Shown: positions 1-9,161 of the stretch, in pieces
Numbering within the stretch: position 1 is the first letter of the stretch
How the letters are laid out: every line of letters starts with the position of its first letter
Program-made: the position numbers and the translations under genes
Notes under the pieces: model-generated
The model's input: the letters and a program-made list of their open reading frames with translations, nothing else
Database searches by the model: none
Told to the model about the DNA's origin: nothing
From: Aquilonibacter sp963820185
GTDB taxonomy: Bacteria > Vulcanimicrobiota > Vulcanimicrobiia > Vulcanimicrobiales > Vulcanimicrobiaceae
Length of the DNA stretch: 64,000 nt
Direction of reading: 5' to 3'
NCBI GenBank assembly: GCA_963820185.1
Contig: CAWFYV010000002.1
Location: forward strand, 620,001-684,000

Positions 1-1
1 A

Positions 2-232
2 CTTGCACGCGCGCTCGACGGACTGGGCCAGAAATACGCCGATGTGGCGAGCGGCGCGGGGCACGACGCGATGTGCTTGGGCACGATCGTGCCGACCGCG
101 ATGCTCTTCGTGCCGAGTATCGGCGGGCAAAGCCATGTGCGCGAAGAACGGACCTCCGAGTCCGATCTGCTCCTGGGCGTCGAAGCGCTTGCCGCGGCGA
201 TTATCGAAGTCGACAAAACACTCGAAGGGTGA
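2..232 (+). CDS. M20-family Zn-dependent amidohydrolase, C-terminal fragment (allantoate amidohydrolase / N-carbamoyl amino acid hydrolase type)
   Basis: This is the 3' end of a gene that starts outside the window; it is open from base 2 and stops with TGA at 230-232. The visible 76 residues carry the SGAGHDA motif followed by a VPSIGGQSHVREE-type segment. In this hydantoinase/carbamoylase branch of the M20 peptidases these lie around the metal- and substrate-binding end of the catalytic domain. The neighbours are uric-acid catabolic genes, so allantoate amidohydrolase (allantoate to ureidoglycine plus ammonia and CO2) is the most likely role. The motif alone does not separate it from N-carbamoyl-amino-acid hydrolases. 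Confidence 0.8.
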   Translation, partial: LARALDGLGQKYADVASGAGHDAMCLGTIVPTAMLFVPSIGGQSHVREERTSESDLLLGVEALAAAIIEVDKTLEG

Positions 233-236
233 CACT

Positions 237-620
237 ATGCGTTTCTTTATCTGTGGTTCGGCGCTGACCGGACAACCCGATAACAAAAATCTCGGCGGTG
301 CAAAGCTGCTCGGTCCGGCGCGTACTGCGCCGAAATACCGGCTCCACGCGGTCAAAGACGGCTGGCATCCGGGCATCTACGAAGTGCCCAGCGGCGGCAT
401 CTCGATTCTCGGTGAATTGTACGAGCTGACACCCGCGCAGCACGCAGAACTCATGGCTGGTGAGCCACCCGACATGTATCAGGTCAGGATCGAGATGGAC
501 GATGGTACGAATGCGGAGGCGATGCTCTATCCGCGCACGCTGATCGAGCAGCACGGCTATCCCGATATCTCGCACTTCGGCGGCTGGGCCGCGTTTAAGG
601 CTAGCTCCCGCGGTACGTAG
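237..620 (+). CDS. Stand-alone allophanate-hydrolase C-terminal-domain-like protein (gamma-glutamylcyclotransferase fold)
   Basis: A 127-residue protein whose ATG lies four bases after the previous stop, so the two are probably cotranscribed. The N-terminal FICGSALTGQPDN stretch and the later YELTPAQHAELMAGEPPDMY and ISHFGGWAAF segments match my recollection of the small family related to the C-terminal domain of allophanate hydrolase (AtzF), which has the AIG2/gamma-glutamylcyclotransferase fold. The amidase half of AtzF is absent. Its position beside a carbamoylase-type hydrolase suggests a role in ureide or allophanate nitrogen release; the exact reaction is not known. The last 20 bases overlap the convergent hydroxyisourate hydrolase gene. 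Confidence 0.7.
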   Translation: MRFFICGSALTGQPDNKNLGGAKLLGPARTAPKYRLHAVKDGWHPGIYEVPSGGISILGELYELTPAQHAELMAGEPPDMYQVRIEMDDGTNAEAMLYPRTLIEQHGYPDISHFGGWAAFKASSRGT

Positions 621-930
621 TGTAGCCGTAGGGCGAGAGCAGCAGCGGCACGTGATAGTGCCCCTCCTCGGCGACGATGAAGCGTATCGGAATCTCGTCG
701 TAGAGCGACGCCGTGTGCATGCTCTCGAAGTACCTGCGCACGAAGAAACGTAGTTCGTAGACGCCGCGCACCAGCGTGCCGCCGAAGCTTGTCGCGATGC
801 GGCCGTCAGCATCGGTCATGCCGCTACCAAGTTCGCGCGGGTGCGTGCCGATGTGTAACAAGGTCACGTCGATGCCCGCGGCCGGCACGCCGCGCGCGGT
901 GTCAAGAACGTGCGTACTCAGTGAAGCCAT
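601..930 (-). CDS. uraH: 5-hydroxyisourate hydrolase (transthyretin-like)
   Basis: This 109-residue protein hydrolyses 5-hydroxyisourate to OHCU, the second step of urate breakdown. The family signatures are clear: LSTHVLDTARGVPA at the N-terminus (catalytic His), a central R-x-H-like strand region, and the diagnostic C-terminal YRGS. I chose the ATG at 930 because the family normally begins MxxLSTHVLD; the frame stays open upstream with no family similarity. It is the last gene of a leftward uraD-puuD-uraH operon, starting one base after the puuD stop. Confidence 0.95.
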   Translation of the reverse strand: MASLSTHVLDTARGVPAAGIDVTLLHIGTHPRELGSGMTDADGRIATSFGGTLVRGVYELRFFVRRYFESMHTASLYDEIPIRFIVAEEGHYHVPLLLSPYGYTTYRGS

Positions 931-931
931 T

Positions 932-2119
932 TCAGATCTTTGCTCCTTGATCGATCCATGCGCCGACGAGCGCACGTTCGGCATCGGTCATGTGGGTGAT
1001 GTTGCCGAGCGGCATCGCGCGCGACCGCACCGCCTGCGCGTCGACGCGCGCGGCATTGGCGGCGATGTGGTCCGGCGTGTCGAGCAGCACGCCGTTCGGT
1101 GCTGCGGCAAAACCGGGTTGGGTTGGATGCGCAGTGTGACAGGTCGCGCAACGCTGCGCGAAGATCGGCTGCACCTGCGCAAACGCGACTGGCGCGGCAT
1201 TCGCTGCGCCGCGCGGCGCGAGGGCGATCGCGGTCGCTGTGAGCACGAGCGCTGCGGCAACCGGGAGTGCCCACACGATACGCGCCTTATGCGTGAGCAC
1301 GAAGAAATAGCGGACCAAAACGCCGGCTGCGGCGATCGCAATGAGTACCAGCCATCCGTACGGTCCGGAATAGGTCATCGGATAGTGATAGCTCAGCATC
1401 AGAAAAAGTACCGGTAACGTCAGATACGTGTTGTGCACCGAGCGCATCTTGCCCAGCTGTCCGGGGCGCGGATCGGGCTGCACTCCGGCGCGAATCTGTG
1501 CGAGCATGCGACGCTGTCCCGGAATGATTACGAAGAAGACGTTTGCGACCATGATCGTGCCGATGATCGCGCCGACGTGCAAGAATGCCGCGCGACCGCT
1601 GAAGATGTGGTAGAGTGCCCACGACGCGATGACCAAAAACGCTGCAACGCTGAGTGCGAGCAGACGTGGTTGACGTTCGAAGATGCGACACAACCCGTCG
1701 TAGATGAACCACCCGAGGATCAGCGATGCGATGCTGATCGCGATCGCCGTGCCCGGCGTCAGCGCCAGCACGCTCGGATCGATGAGAAACGAACGTGCGC
1801 CGACCCAATACACGAGCGCCATCAGCGCAATGCCCGAGAGCCACGTCGAGTAGGCTTCCCACTTGAACCAGTGGAGGTGCTCGGTGAGCGGCTCACGCCG
1901 CGGACCGGTCAGGTACTTTTGATTGTGGTAGAAGCCGCCGCCGTGCACCGACCACAGTTCGCCGGACACGCCGTCATCGACGTCTTCACGCTTGACCGGC
2001 GCGACGAGATGGTTATCGAGCCAGACGAAGTAGAACGAGGCGCCGATCCACGAGATGCCGGCGACGAAGTGAAACCATCGCGCGACAAGATCGAGCCAAA
2101 TGAGGACGTATGCGCTCAC
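932..2119 (-). CDS. puuD: Urate oxidase/urate hydroxylase PuuD, membrane-bound with C-terminal cytochrome c domain
   Basis: A 395-residue integral membrane protein that oxidises urate to 5-hydroxyisourate, passing electrons to its own haem rather than making H2O2. About eight hydrophobic segments occupy residues 1-300, beginning with the PuuD-typical WLDLVARWFHFVAGISWIG stretch. The tail holds a CATCH haem-binding motif (Cys324, Cys327, His328). It overlaps the uraD stop by four bases (ATGA), so translation is probably coupled. A cytochrome-coupled urate oxidase next to UraH and UraD gives a complete urate-to-allantoin route and implies an aerobic respiratory chain. Confidence 0.93.
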   Translation of the reverse strand: MSAYVLIWLDLVARWFHFVAGISWIGASFYFVWLDNHLVAPVKREDVDDGVSGELWSVHGGGFYHNQKYLTGPRREPLTEHLHWFKWEAYSTWLSGIALMALVYWVGARSFLIDPSVLALTPGTAIAISIASLILGWFIYDGLCRIFERQPRLLALSVAAFLVIASWALYHIFSGRAAFLHVGAIIGTIMVANVFFVIIPGQRRMLAQIRAGVQPDPRPGQLGKMRSVHNTYLTLPVLFLMLSYHYPMTYSGPYGWLVLIAIAAAGVLVRYFFVLTHKARIVWALPVAAALVLTATAIALAPRGAANAAPVAFAQVQPIFAQRCATCHTAHPTQPGFAAAPNGVLLDTPDHIAANAARVDAQAVRSRAMPLGNITHMTDAERALVGAWIDQGAKI

Positions 2120-2625
2120 GACTCGTGCACCAAATCGTGTAGACGCAAGCGCGCGATCGCGGCAATTTCGTCGAGCGCTGTCGCGATCTCATCCGCACGC
2201 GAGTGCGAGACGCGCTGTTCCATGGCTCGCAAAATCGAATCCTTCGTCTGTTCACGCACGCAGATAACGAACGGAAAGCCAAACCGCGCACGATAGGTTG
2301 CATTGAGGCGATCGAAGCGGGCGCGCTCGTCATCGCTCAACGCGTCGAGCCCCGCGCCGGCCTGTTCGGCCTGCGATGCGGGCGTCAGCCGTCCCTCGCG
2401 CGCAACGCGTCCGGCAAGATCGGGATGCGCGGCGATCAGCGCGGTCTGCCGTGCTTCGCCCGCGCCGCGCAGCTCGTCGGAAAGCGCCGCCTCGAGGGCG
2501 TCCAAGCTGGCGAACGGCCGGCGCCGGGCAACCGCTCGAGCGATCCACGGCGAGTGCTCGAAAACCGGCCCGACGGTCGCCGTAAAGGCGGACTCATCGA
2601 GCACATTGAGGGCGGCGAGCGTCAT
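2116..2625 (-). CDS. uraD: 2-oxo-4-hydroxy-4-carboxy-5-ureidoimidazoline (OHCU) decarboxylase
   Basis: A 169-residue protein that converts OHCU to S-allantoin, the third step of urate degradation. It has the family's ARRRPFASLDAL segment, the LIAAHPDLAGR motif with the catalytic His, and a FGFPFVICV strand near the C-terminus. The chosen ATG at 2625 gives the usual family length; the open frame extends to 2763 but that extension is without family features and runs into the divergent ABC gene. It is the first gene of the uraD-puuD-uraH operon. Confidence 0.93.
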   Translation of the reverse strand: MTLAALNVLDESAFTATVGPVFEHSPWIARAVARRRPFASLDALEAALSDELRGAGEARQTALIAAHPDLAGRVAREGRLTPASQAEQAGAGLDALSDDERARFDRLNATYRARFGFPFVICVREQTKDSILRAMEQRVSHSRADEIATALDEIAAIARLRLHDLVHES

Positions 2626-2716
2626 CGGGCGGCGTTTTCGGCTCTCACATGCCTCTAACCCGGCTTGCCACGGTCCCTCAAGCCACCGCCCTATCCTGAA
2701 TGCGGAGGAACTTATC

Positions 2717-3480
2717 GTGGCAACTACAGCGGAACCAGTCGTGAGAGTCGAGGGCCTGCGCAAGGTCTACGCACTTGGCGAGAGCCAGGTCGTTGCGCTT
2801 GCGGGCATCGATCTCGAGATCCGCGCCGGCGAATTCGTCGCCGTCATGGGCCCCTCGGGCTCGGGCAAGTCGACGTTCATGCAGATCACTGGATTGCTCG
2901 ACAATCCGACCGCCGGTCACTATTACTTCGAAGGCACCGACGTCTCGCATCTCGATGCCGACGCACGCGCCGACATTCGCAGCCGGCGCTTGGGCTTCGT
3001 CTTTCAATCGTACAATTTGCTCCCGCGCACGAGTGCGCTCGAAAATGTCGAGCTGCCGATGGTCTACGCGGGCGTGCCCGCGGCGGAACGCGCGCAGATC
3101 GCGCACGAGAAGATGCGCATCGTCGGCGTCGATCATCTGGCCGAACATCATCCGAACCAAATGTCAGGCGGTCAGCAACAGCGCGTCGCAATCGCGCGGT
3201 CGCTGGTCAACAACCCGGGGCTCATCCTCGCCGATGAACCGACCGGCGCGCTCGATACCAAGACGAGCGAAGACGTGATGCGCATCTTCAAAGAACTCAA
3301 CGTGGAAGAAGGCATCACGATCATGCTCGTGACGCACGAACCCGATATCGCTGCGCACGCGAACCGCATCGTCACGTTCCGTGATGGGCACATTGTTGGA
3401 GACGGTCCCTCGACTACGCTTCGCTACGCTCGGGATGACAAACCGAAATACGCTCGGGATGACAAGGAAGCGGTGGCATA

Positions 3481-3481
<1 letters not shown>
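2717..3481 (+). CDS. ABC transporter ATP-binding protein, MacB/LolD type, with repeat-derived C-terminus
   Basis: The ATPase (254 residues) of a MacB-like exporter pair. It has Walker A GPSGSGKST, the Q-loop FQSYNLLPRTSA, the signature SGGQQQRVAIAR, and Walker B LILADEPTGALD followed by the THEPDIAAHA H-loop. The GTG at 2717 follows a GGAGGAA ribosome-binding site; no ATG fits the family start. From about residue 229 the protein is no longer family-like: it is encoded by one full and one partial copy of the dispersed repeat at 3403-3465, giving two YARDDK units. The stop overlaps the permease ATG by one base. Confidence 0.92.
3403..3465 (-). repeat. Dispersed repeat copies forming the end of the ABC ATPase gene
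   Basis: One full copy (3403-3441) and one partial copy (about 3448-3465), both in minus orientation, read in frame. They supply the last 25 or so codons before KEAVA. Confidence 0.9.
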
Positions 3482-4701
<1,220 letters not shown>

Positions 4702-4740
4702 AGAAAGGTCGGGCGCCGGCAGGGCGCTCTCGACCCCACG

Positions 4741-4775
4741 CGAGCCCCGGTTTACTGTTCCTCTACCGGGGCTCG
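4741..4775. terminator. Long inverted repeat between convergent genes (probable bidirectional terminator)
   Basis: CGAGCCCCGGT at 4741-4751 is perfectly mirrored by ACCGGGGCTCG at 4765-4775 with a 13-base loop. It sits between the 3' ends of the ABC permease and the leftward HepT gene. There is no clear T-tract, so termination rather than another role is inferred from position. Confidence 0.6.
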
Positions 4776-4778
4776 CAC

Positions 4779-5126
4779 CTATTTCGGCGAGAAGGCAACC
4801 AACGCGGCGCGCAGCTCTGCGAGCGGAGGCCCGCTGATTGCCTCCCAAATGACGTGATGGTCGATGCGCTCATAGTCGTGACGCAGGCGGTTGCCGAGGC
4901 CGCGGACCTTATGTGCGTCAGCATAAGCTTCCTCAAATTCGGGCATGCGCGCGACGACCTCGGCAATGAGGAGCAACTCGCGCTCGACAGCACTGGCGGT
5001 CTTGCGATCGGTTTCGAAGTCGGCGGCCGTTATGCCGTCGACGTAAGATTGAATAGCATCGATCGCATCGATCGCGTCTTCGCAGTAAAAACGCAGACGT
5101 TCGCGGCGCGGCGGTTTAGAAGGCAC
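4779..5126 (-). CDS. HepT-like (DUF86) protein, toxin half of an MNT/HepT module
   Basis: A 115-residue helical protein with the DUF86 pattern: ...LRFYCEDAIDAIDAIQSYV at the start and a RGLGNRLRHDYERIDHHVIW segment near residue 80. Family toxins carry an R-x(4-6)-H-x-Y RNase motif. The H-D-Y part is present here, but I do not see an arginine at exactly the canonical spacing, so activity may be altered. It overlaps the upstream HTH-MNT gene by 11 bases; the pair is the classic antitoxin-first order. Confidence 0.85.
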   Translation of the reverse strand: MPSKPPRRERLRFYCEDAIDAIDAIQSYVDGITAADFETDRKTASAVERELLLIAEVVARMPEFEEAYADAHKVRGLGNRLRHDYERIDHHVIWEAISGPPLAELRAALVAFSPK

Positions 5127-5646
5127 GAATAGATTCTTCTAACACCCCGCGAAGGCGCTTTGAGTTCGTGGCAGTGTATGGCGTGACGATATCAACTTTC
5201 CGCGCAAGTGTATCTTCGAGAGCGCTACCCACTGCGGAAAGGTTAAAAAGAGAGAAGCGTGCGTCCGCACGCGGCGTGACGATAACATCGATGTCGCTTT
5301 CCGGGCTGGCATCGCCGCGCGCAACGGAACCAAAGACGTCGATGTGTTCAACGCCTTCGTGCTCCAGCGGCTCGCGAATGGTGCGGATCGCCGCGATTAC
5401 GTTTGCGAGTTCAGGCGTTCCGGCCAGCAGCGAAATCGCGTTGCCGGCGAGCGCATCAGTGCTCATCTCCAATGCGTGCGCGATCCGGACGCCGGTAGAA
5501 AAGCGTGGCTCAGCCGAATCGCCGGATTCGAGCTTGCGAATTGCGTTCTCGGTTATGCCAACGGCCGCGGCGAGCCGGGCTGCGGTCATGCCGACCTCCT
5601 TGCGTCGGGCCCGGACGCGTGCTCCGAGCCGTGTAATACGCTCCAT
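5116..5646 (-). CDS. MNT-type nucleotidyltransferase antitoxin fused to an XRE helix-turn-helix domain
   Basis: A 176-residue two-domain protein. Residues 1-70 are an XRE helix-turn-helix (RRKEVGMTAARLAAAVGITENAIRKLE). Residues 75-176 are a minimal nucleotidyltransferase with an intact GS-x10-DxD motif (GSVARGD...SDIDV). MNT partners AMPylate and silence HepT toxins in characterised systems. The added XRE domain would let the antitoxin repress its own promoter, and a perfect 12-bp palindrome (5652-5663) lies six bases upstream of the start codon. Confidence 0.9.
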   Translation of the reverse strand: MERITRLGARVRARRKEVGMTAARLAAAVGITENAIRKLESGDSAEPRFSTGVRIAHALEMSTDALAGNAISLLAGTPELANVIAAIRTIREPLEHEGVEHIDVFGSVARGDASPESDIDVIVTPRADARFSLFNLSAVGSALEDTLARKVDIVTPYTATNSKRLRGVLEESIRAF

Positions 5647-5651
5647 GTAGG

Positions 5652-5663
5652 AAAGTATACTTT
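5652..5663. promoter_or_regulatory. Perfect palindrome AAAGTATACTTT upstream of the HTH-MNT gene (putative operator)
   Basis: A 12-base perfect palindrome immediately upstream of the leftward antitoxin start. The encoded XRE domain is the obvious candidate to bind it; this is inference from position and symmetry. Confidence 0.45.
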
Positions 5664-5682
5664 ACAACTAGTACCGTTTGCC

Positions 5683-5695
5683 ATATACTGTATAT
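5683..5695. promoter_or_regulatory. Palindrome ATATAC-T-GTATAT upstream of the PadR gene (putative operator)
   Basis: Two perfect 6-base arms with a single central base, 10 bases upstream of the PadR ATG. PadR proteins are usually autoregulated through short AT-rich palindromes. Binding by this PadR is inferred. Confidence 0.45.
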
Positions 5696-5705
5696 CACAT
5701 AGGAT

Positions 5706-6059
5706 ATGGAACACGGTATCAGCGATCAGCTTCCCGGCCTCTTTGAAAACCTGCGACTAGAACTGCGGCGAGGGTGTCTTTCCCTCGCGGTCCTGGCGCA
5801 GCTGCGCACGGAGCGCTACGGCTACACGCTCCGCAAAGCGCTCGAGGAGGCCGGGCTCGACATCGACGAGGGCACGCTCTACCCGCTCCTGCGACGCCTG
5901 GAAACCCAGGGGCTTTTGCGGAGCGAGTGGCGCGAAGAGAACAAGCGCCGCAAGCGTTTCTATCGCCTCTCGCCGGCCGGCGAGACGATCCTTGCCCAAC
6001 TCACGGATGAATTGCACCGCATCAACGCTTCTCTCGAACGCATCAGCGCGGAGTTCTAA
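5706..6059 (+). CDS. PadR-family transcriptional regulator
   Basis: A 117-residue winged-helix protein with the PadR core: LSLAVLAQLRTERYGYTLRKALEEAGL, then DEGTLYPLLRRLETQGLL and the wing SEWREENKRRKRFYRLSPAG. The following gene begins two bases after its stop and encodes a HAAS-domain membrane protein. That arrangement is common: the PadR repressor controls a cotranscribed envelope-sensing membrane protein. Divergent from the toxin-antitoxin pair across a 59-base intergenic region. Confidence 0.93.
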   Translation: MEHGISDQLPGLFENLRLELRRGCLSLAVLAQLRTERYGYTLRKALEEAGLDIDEGTLYPLLRRLETQGLLRSEWREENKRRKRFYRLSPAGETILAQLTDELHRINASLERISAEF

Positions 6060-6061
6060 TC

Positions 6062-7063
6062 ATGGACATGCTCAGCCGTTATCTCTACGCCGTTCGCGAA
6101 GACTTGCCGAAAAGCGAGCAACGCGACGATATCATTGCCGAGATTGCCGAAGCACTCGAATCGCAGATCGACGAACGCGAAGCCGCGCTCGGCCGTCCAC
6201 TCACCGATGACGAAGAAGCCGCGATCATCAAGGCCTACGGGCATCCGCGCATTGTCGCGGCGCGCTACGACGCGGTGCCGTATTTGATCGGCCCGGACAT
6301 GTTGCCGTTCTACTGGTACACGCTGCGTCTCGTGCTCACGATCGTGCTCGCAATCATCTTGATCGGTGGCGCGCTGGTTGCGCTCGGCGAAAGCAAAATT
6401 TCCATCTTTTTTGCGGCGCTCGTCGCGGCGAAGAACGCCGCGATCTATATCTTCGGCGCCGTCACAATCGCCTTCGCCGTGCTCGAGCGCATGAATAACA
6501 AGAAGACCGCCCTCGAGCGCATCGGCGTTGCGCGTTGGGATCCGCGCCGTCTGCCTGCACCGCCTGGATCGAGCCGCTTCGAGCCGGTTTCCCGCGCGAA
6601 CAGCGTCATCGAGTTCGTCGTGAACGTTACCTTTATGCTCGCGCTGCTCGATGTGCCCGGCGTGCGGTATTGGCTGTTCTACTTCTTCGTCGCCGGACCG
6701 CTCGCGGGGACGCACATTCCCGCACAGTTCAACTATCCAGTGTGGACGCCGGCCTACCTTGGCGCGTTGATCGGCGCCGCGATGATCGCAATCGGCGACG
6801 TCGCCGCCTTCTTCCGACCGACGATTACCATAGTGTATCGATGGAGCCGCGTCGCGGCGAGCACGATCACGCTCATCGGTATCGCGATCACGCTCACGAA
6901 ACAGCCGCTCGTGCTGCCCGCAGATAGTCCCTTCAACCTCATCGCAACCTATACACTCTACGGCTGGATCGCTATTCTGGGTCTCCAGATAGCGGTCTTA
7001 CTCTATAAGCTGCTGCGGCCTATTTTGGCGCCCTCTCCAGGAAGTCTCAAGCCGGGGTACTAG
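6062..7063 (+). CDS. HAAS-domain (DUF1700-like) multi-pass membrane protein
   Basis: A 333-residue membrane protein. Residues 1-65 form the helical HAAS segment (LSRYLYAVREDLPKSEQRDDIIAEIAEAL...GRPLTDDEEAAIIKAYGHP), typical of proteins encoded next to PadR regulators. About seven hydrophobic segments follow between residues 80 and 320. The ATG follows a GGAG site inside the end of padR. Function is unknown beyond the PadR link. Confidence 0.8.
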   Translation: MDMLSRYLYAVREDLPKSEQRDDIIAEIAEALESQIDEREAALGRPLTDDEEAAIIKAYGHPRIVAARYDAVPYLIGPDMLPFYWYTLRLVLTIVLAIILIGGALVALGESKISIFFAALVAAKNAAIYIFGAVTIAFAVLERMNNKKTALERIGVARWDPRRLPAPPGSSRFEPVSRANSVIEFVVNVTFMLALLDVPGVRYWLFYFFVAGPLAGTHIPAQFNYPVWTPAYLGALIGAAMIAIGDVAAFFRPTITIVYRWSRVAASTITLIGIAITLTKQPLVLPADSPFNLIATYTLYGWIAILGLQIAVLLYKLLRPILAPSPGSLKPGY

Positions 7064-7074
7064 TTTTTAACCAT

Positions 7075-7758
7075 ATGTCAGCCACCAAGCCGCGTATTGC
7101 GATCATCGACGACGAGCCCCGCATCCGAGAGCTGCTCGAGCTCACCCTCGGCCACCACGGCTACGCGGTGAAAACCGCCCCCGATGGCCCGTCAGGCCTC
7201 GATTTGGTGAAAGAGTGGTCGCCTGACGTGATCGTCCTCGACGTGATGATGCCGATGGTCAGCGGAATCGAGCTCTTGCCGATGTTGCGCCGGGTTACCG
7301 ATGCGCCGGTCGTGATGCTCTCCGCGCGCGGCGAGGTCGATACGAAGGTCGAGGGCCTCTCGCACGGCGCCGACGATTATTTGAGCAAGCCGTTCGAGAT
7401 GCAAGAATTGATCGCGCATATCGATGCGAAATTGCGCCGGCCACACCTCGAGAATCGCAACGTGATAGCGTATGACGACATCAGTGTCAATCTCGACGAG
7501 CACACAGTCGTGCGCGCGGGCAAGCGCATCGAACTCTCGCCGCTCGAATACGATCTGCTCGTCACGCTGTTGCGCCGTCCGCGTCGCGTGTTTACGCGAG
7601 ACGAATTGCTCGACTTAGTATGGGGCAACGAAAAAGACGTGGGCCAAAACGCGGTCGAGCGCTACATCTCGTATTTGCGCGGCAAGGTCGACGAGGGATT
7701 CACGCGGCCGCTGATTCAAACCGTGCGCGGCGCCGGGTACACGCTGCGTGCCGACTGA
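7075..7758 (+). CDS. OmpR/PhoB-family response regulator
   Basis: A 227-residue regulator. The receiver domain has the acidic pair Asp12/Asp13, phospho-acceptor Asp56 (IVLDVMMP) and the conserved Lys in the LSKPF loop. The C-terminal winged helix (about residues 130-227) contains ELSPLEYDLLVTLLRRPRRVFTRDELL and the YISYLRGKVDEG recognition helix. It overlaps the downstream sensor kinase by 11 bases, making a standard two-component pair. No target genes can be inferred. Confidence 0.95.
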   Translation: MSATKPRIAIIDDEPRIRELLELTLGHHGYAVKTAPDGPSGLDLVKEWSPDVIVLDVMMPMVSGIELLPMLRRVTDAPVVMLSARGEVDTKVEGLSHGADDYLSKPFEMQELIAHIDAKLRRPHLENRNVIAYDDISVNLDEHTVVRAGKRIELSPLEYDLLVTLLRRPRRVFTRDELLDLVWGNEKDVGQNAVERYISYLRGKVDEGFTRPLIQTVRGAGYTLRAD

Positions 7759-9106
7759 CCCAACCTTTCGCAACTTCGCTCGGCGCATCACGCGCGGCTA
7801 TGTCATTTTAGCCGTCGCGCTGATTGCACTTGTGGTCGGTGCCTCGTCGGCATTTGCGATCGTCGGATTCACGAGCACATTCAACCAAAACATCGATTCG
7901 GCGCAAGCGCGTATGCAAGAACGCGTGCACGACCTTACTGCACAGCACTTCACGCTAAAGCAACTCGCGCCGAAGGTGTTGGCCGCCGAACCAGGCTCGC
8001 GCTCGCGCATCTTCATTTTGGATCCGCAACATAACGTCATTGCAGGCAAATCTGCGCAGCTCAACGATAGTCAGCGCGCGATCGCCGGACTTCTGCTGTT
8101 GCGGCCGCGCTTCGTCGGCGTTCCGGGCGGCGGCACGATCGTGCTCGAGCCCGACGTTGCTGATATCACCCATTCGCTCTTGCGTTACTGGGAACGTATT
8201 CTGCCGATCGGCCTGATCGCCGTCGTGATCGCGTGGCTTGCCGGACGGATCATCACCCGGCGCGCGCTGCGCCCGCTGCGTCAAGTGAATACGGCGCTCG
8301 GCTCGATCGCCGAAGGTGACTTCACACCGAAACTCTTGCTCGAGAGCGATTCGAGCTTGCACGAACTTACCCAAACCTACAATGAAGTTGCACAGCGCTT
8401 GAACGCGGCAACCCACGAGCGTCGCCGTCAAGAGTCGCAAATGCGCCAGTTTATTGCCGACGCGGGCCACGAATTACGTACGCCGCTGACGATTTTCATG
8501 GGGTATCTCGACGCGCTGCGCTCGGGCGTCGTACGCGATCCCGACAGCGTGGCTCAGGTGCACGAGACGATGCTCGATGAAAGCCGCAAGATGAAGCAGA
8601 TCATCGAGAAGCTGATTCTGCTCGCGCGGCTCGAGCGCGAAGCCGAACCGCTCGCCGACACGATTGACTTGAAGTCGGTCGCGGCGCGTGCGGTCGATGC
8701 GCTGCGGCCGCTCGCCGGCGAACGGATTCAGCTCGCGACCGACGGCGACGCCAAGGTCGTCGGCGACGACATCGAGCTCTACGAAGCGGTCAAGAACGTG
8801 GTCGAGAATGCGGTGCGCTACGCGCCGGCGTCACTCGTAACGGTGCGGGTCGGGCATGAAGGCCACGACGCCGTCCTCCAGGTCGCGGACCGCGGGCCCG
8901 GGATGGCGCAGCTCGACGTCGAGCATGCTTTCGACCGGTTCTACCGGGGCTCGTCGCACGGCGAAGTCGACGGCTCCGGCCTCGGCTTAGCCATCGCAAA
9001 GCGAGCGGTCGAGCGCATGGGTGGTTCGATCGCATTGGAAAGCGGTTTCGAGACGGGGACCACGGTAACAATGCGTTTTCCGATGGAGGCAAAGGGCGCG
9101 GGGTAA
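7748..9106 (+). CDS. Sensor histidine kinase (HAMP-HisKA-HATPase)
   Basis: A 452-residue membrane kinase starting at GTG 7748 inside the response regulator gene. Two membrane helices (about residues 17-40 and 155-175) flank a roughly 110-residue periplasmic sensor. HAMP follows, then the H-box FIADAGHELRTPLT with His241, an N-box ENAVRYA, and G-boxes DRGPGMA and GSGLGLAI. It is a complete kinase for the regulator upstream. Confidence 0.95.
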   Translation: MPTDPTFRNFARRITRGYVILAVALIALVVGASSAFAIVGFTSTFNQNIDSAQARMQERVHDLTAQHFTLKQLAPKVLAAEPGSRSRIFILDPQHNVIAGKSAQLNDSQRAIAGLLLLRPRFVGVPGGGTIVLEPDVADITHSLLRYWERILPIGLIAVVIAWLAGRIITRRALRPLRQVNTALGSIAEGDFTPKLLLESDSSLHELTQTYNEVAQRLNAATHERRRQESQMRQFIADAGHELRTPLTIFMGYLDALRSGVVRDPDSVAQVHETMLDESRKMKQIIEKLILLARLEREAEPLADTIDLKSVAARAVDALRPLAGERIQLATDGDAKVVGDDIELYEAVKNVVENAVRYAPASLVTVRVGHEGHDAVLQVADRGPGMAQLDVEHAFDRFYRGSSHGEVDGSGLGLAIAKRAVERMGGSIALESGFETGTTVTMRFPMEAKGAG

Positions 9107-9161
9107 GCCAACCAGGGCAAAAACGGCATAGCCGATGGCCCACCAAGGTACGGAGAACCGC

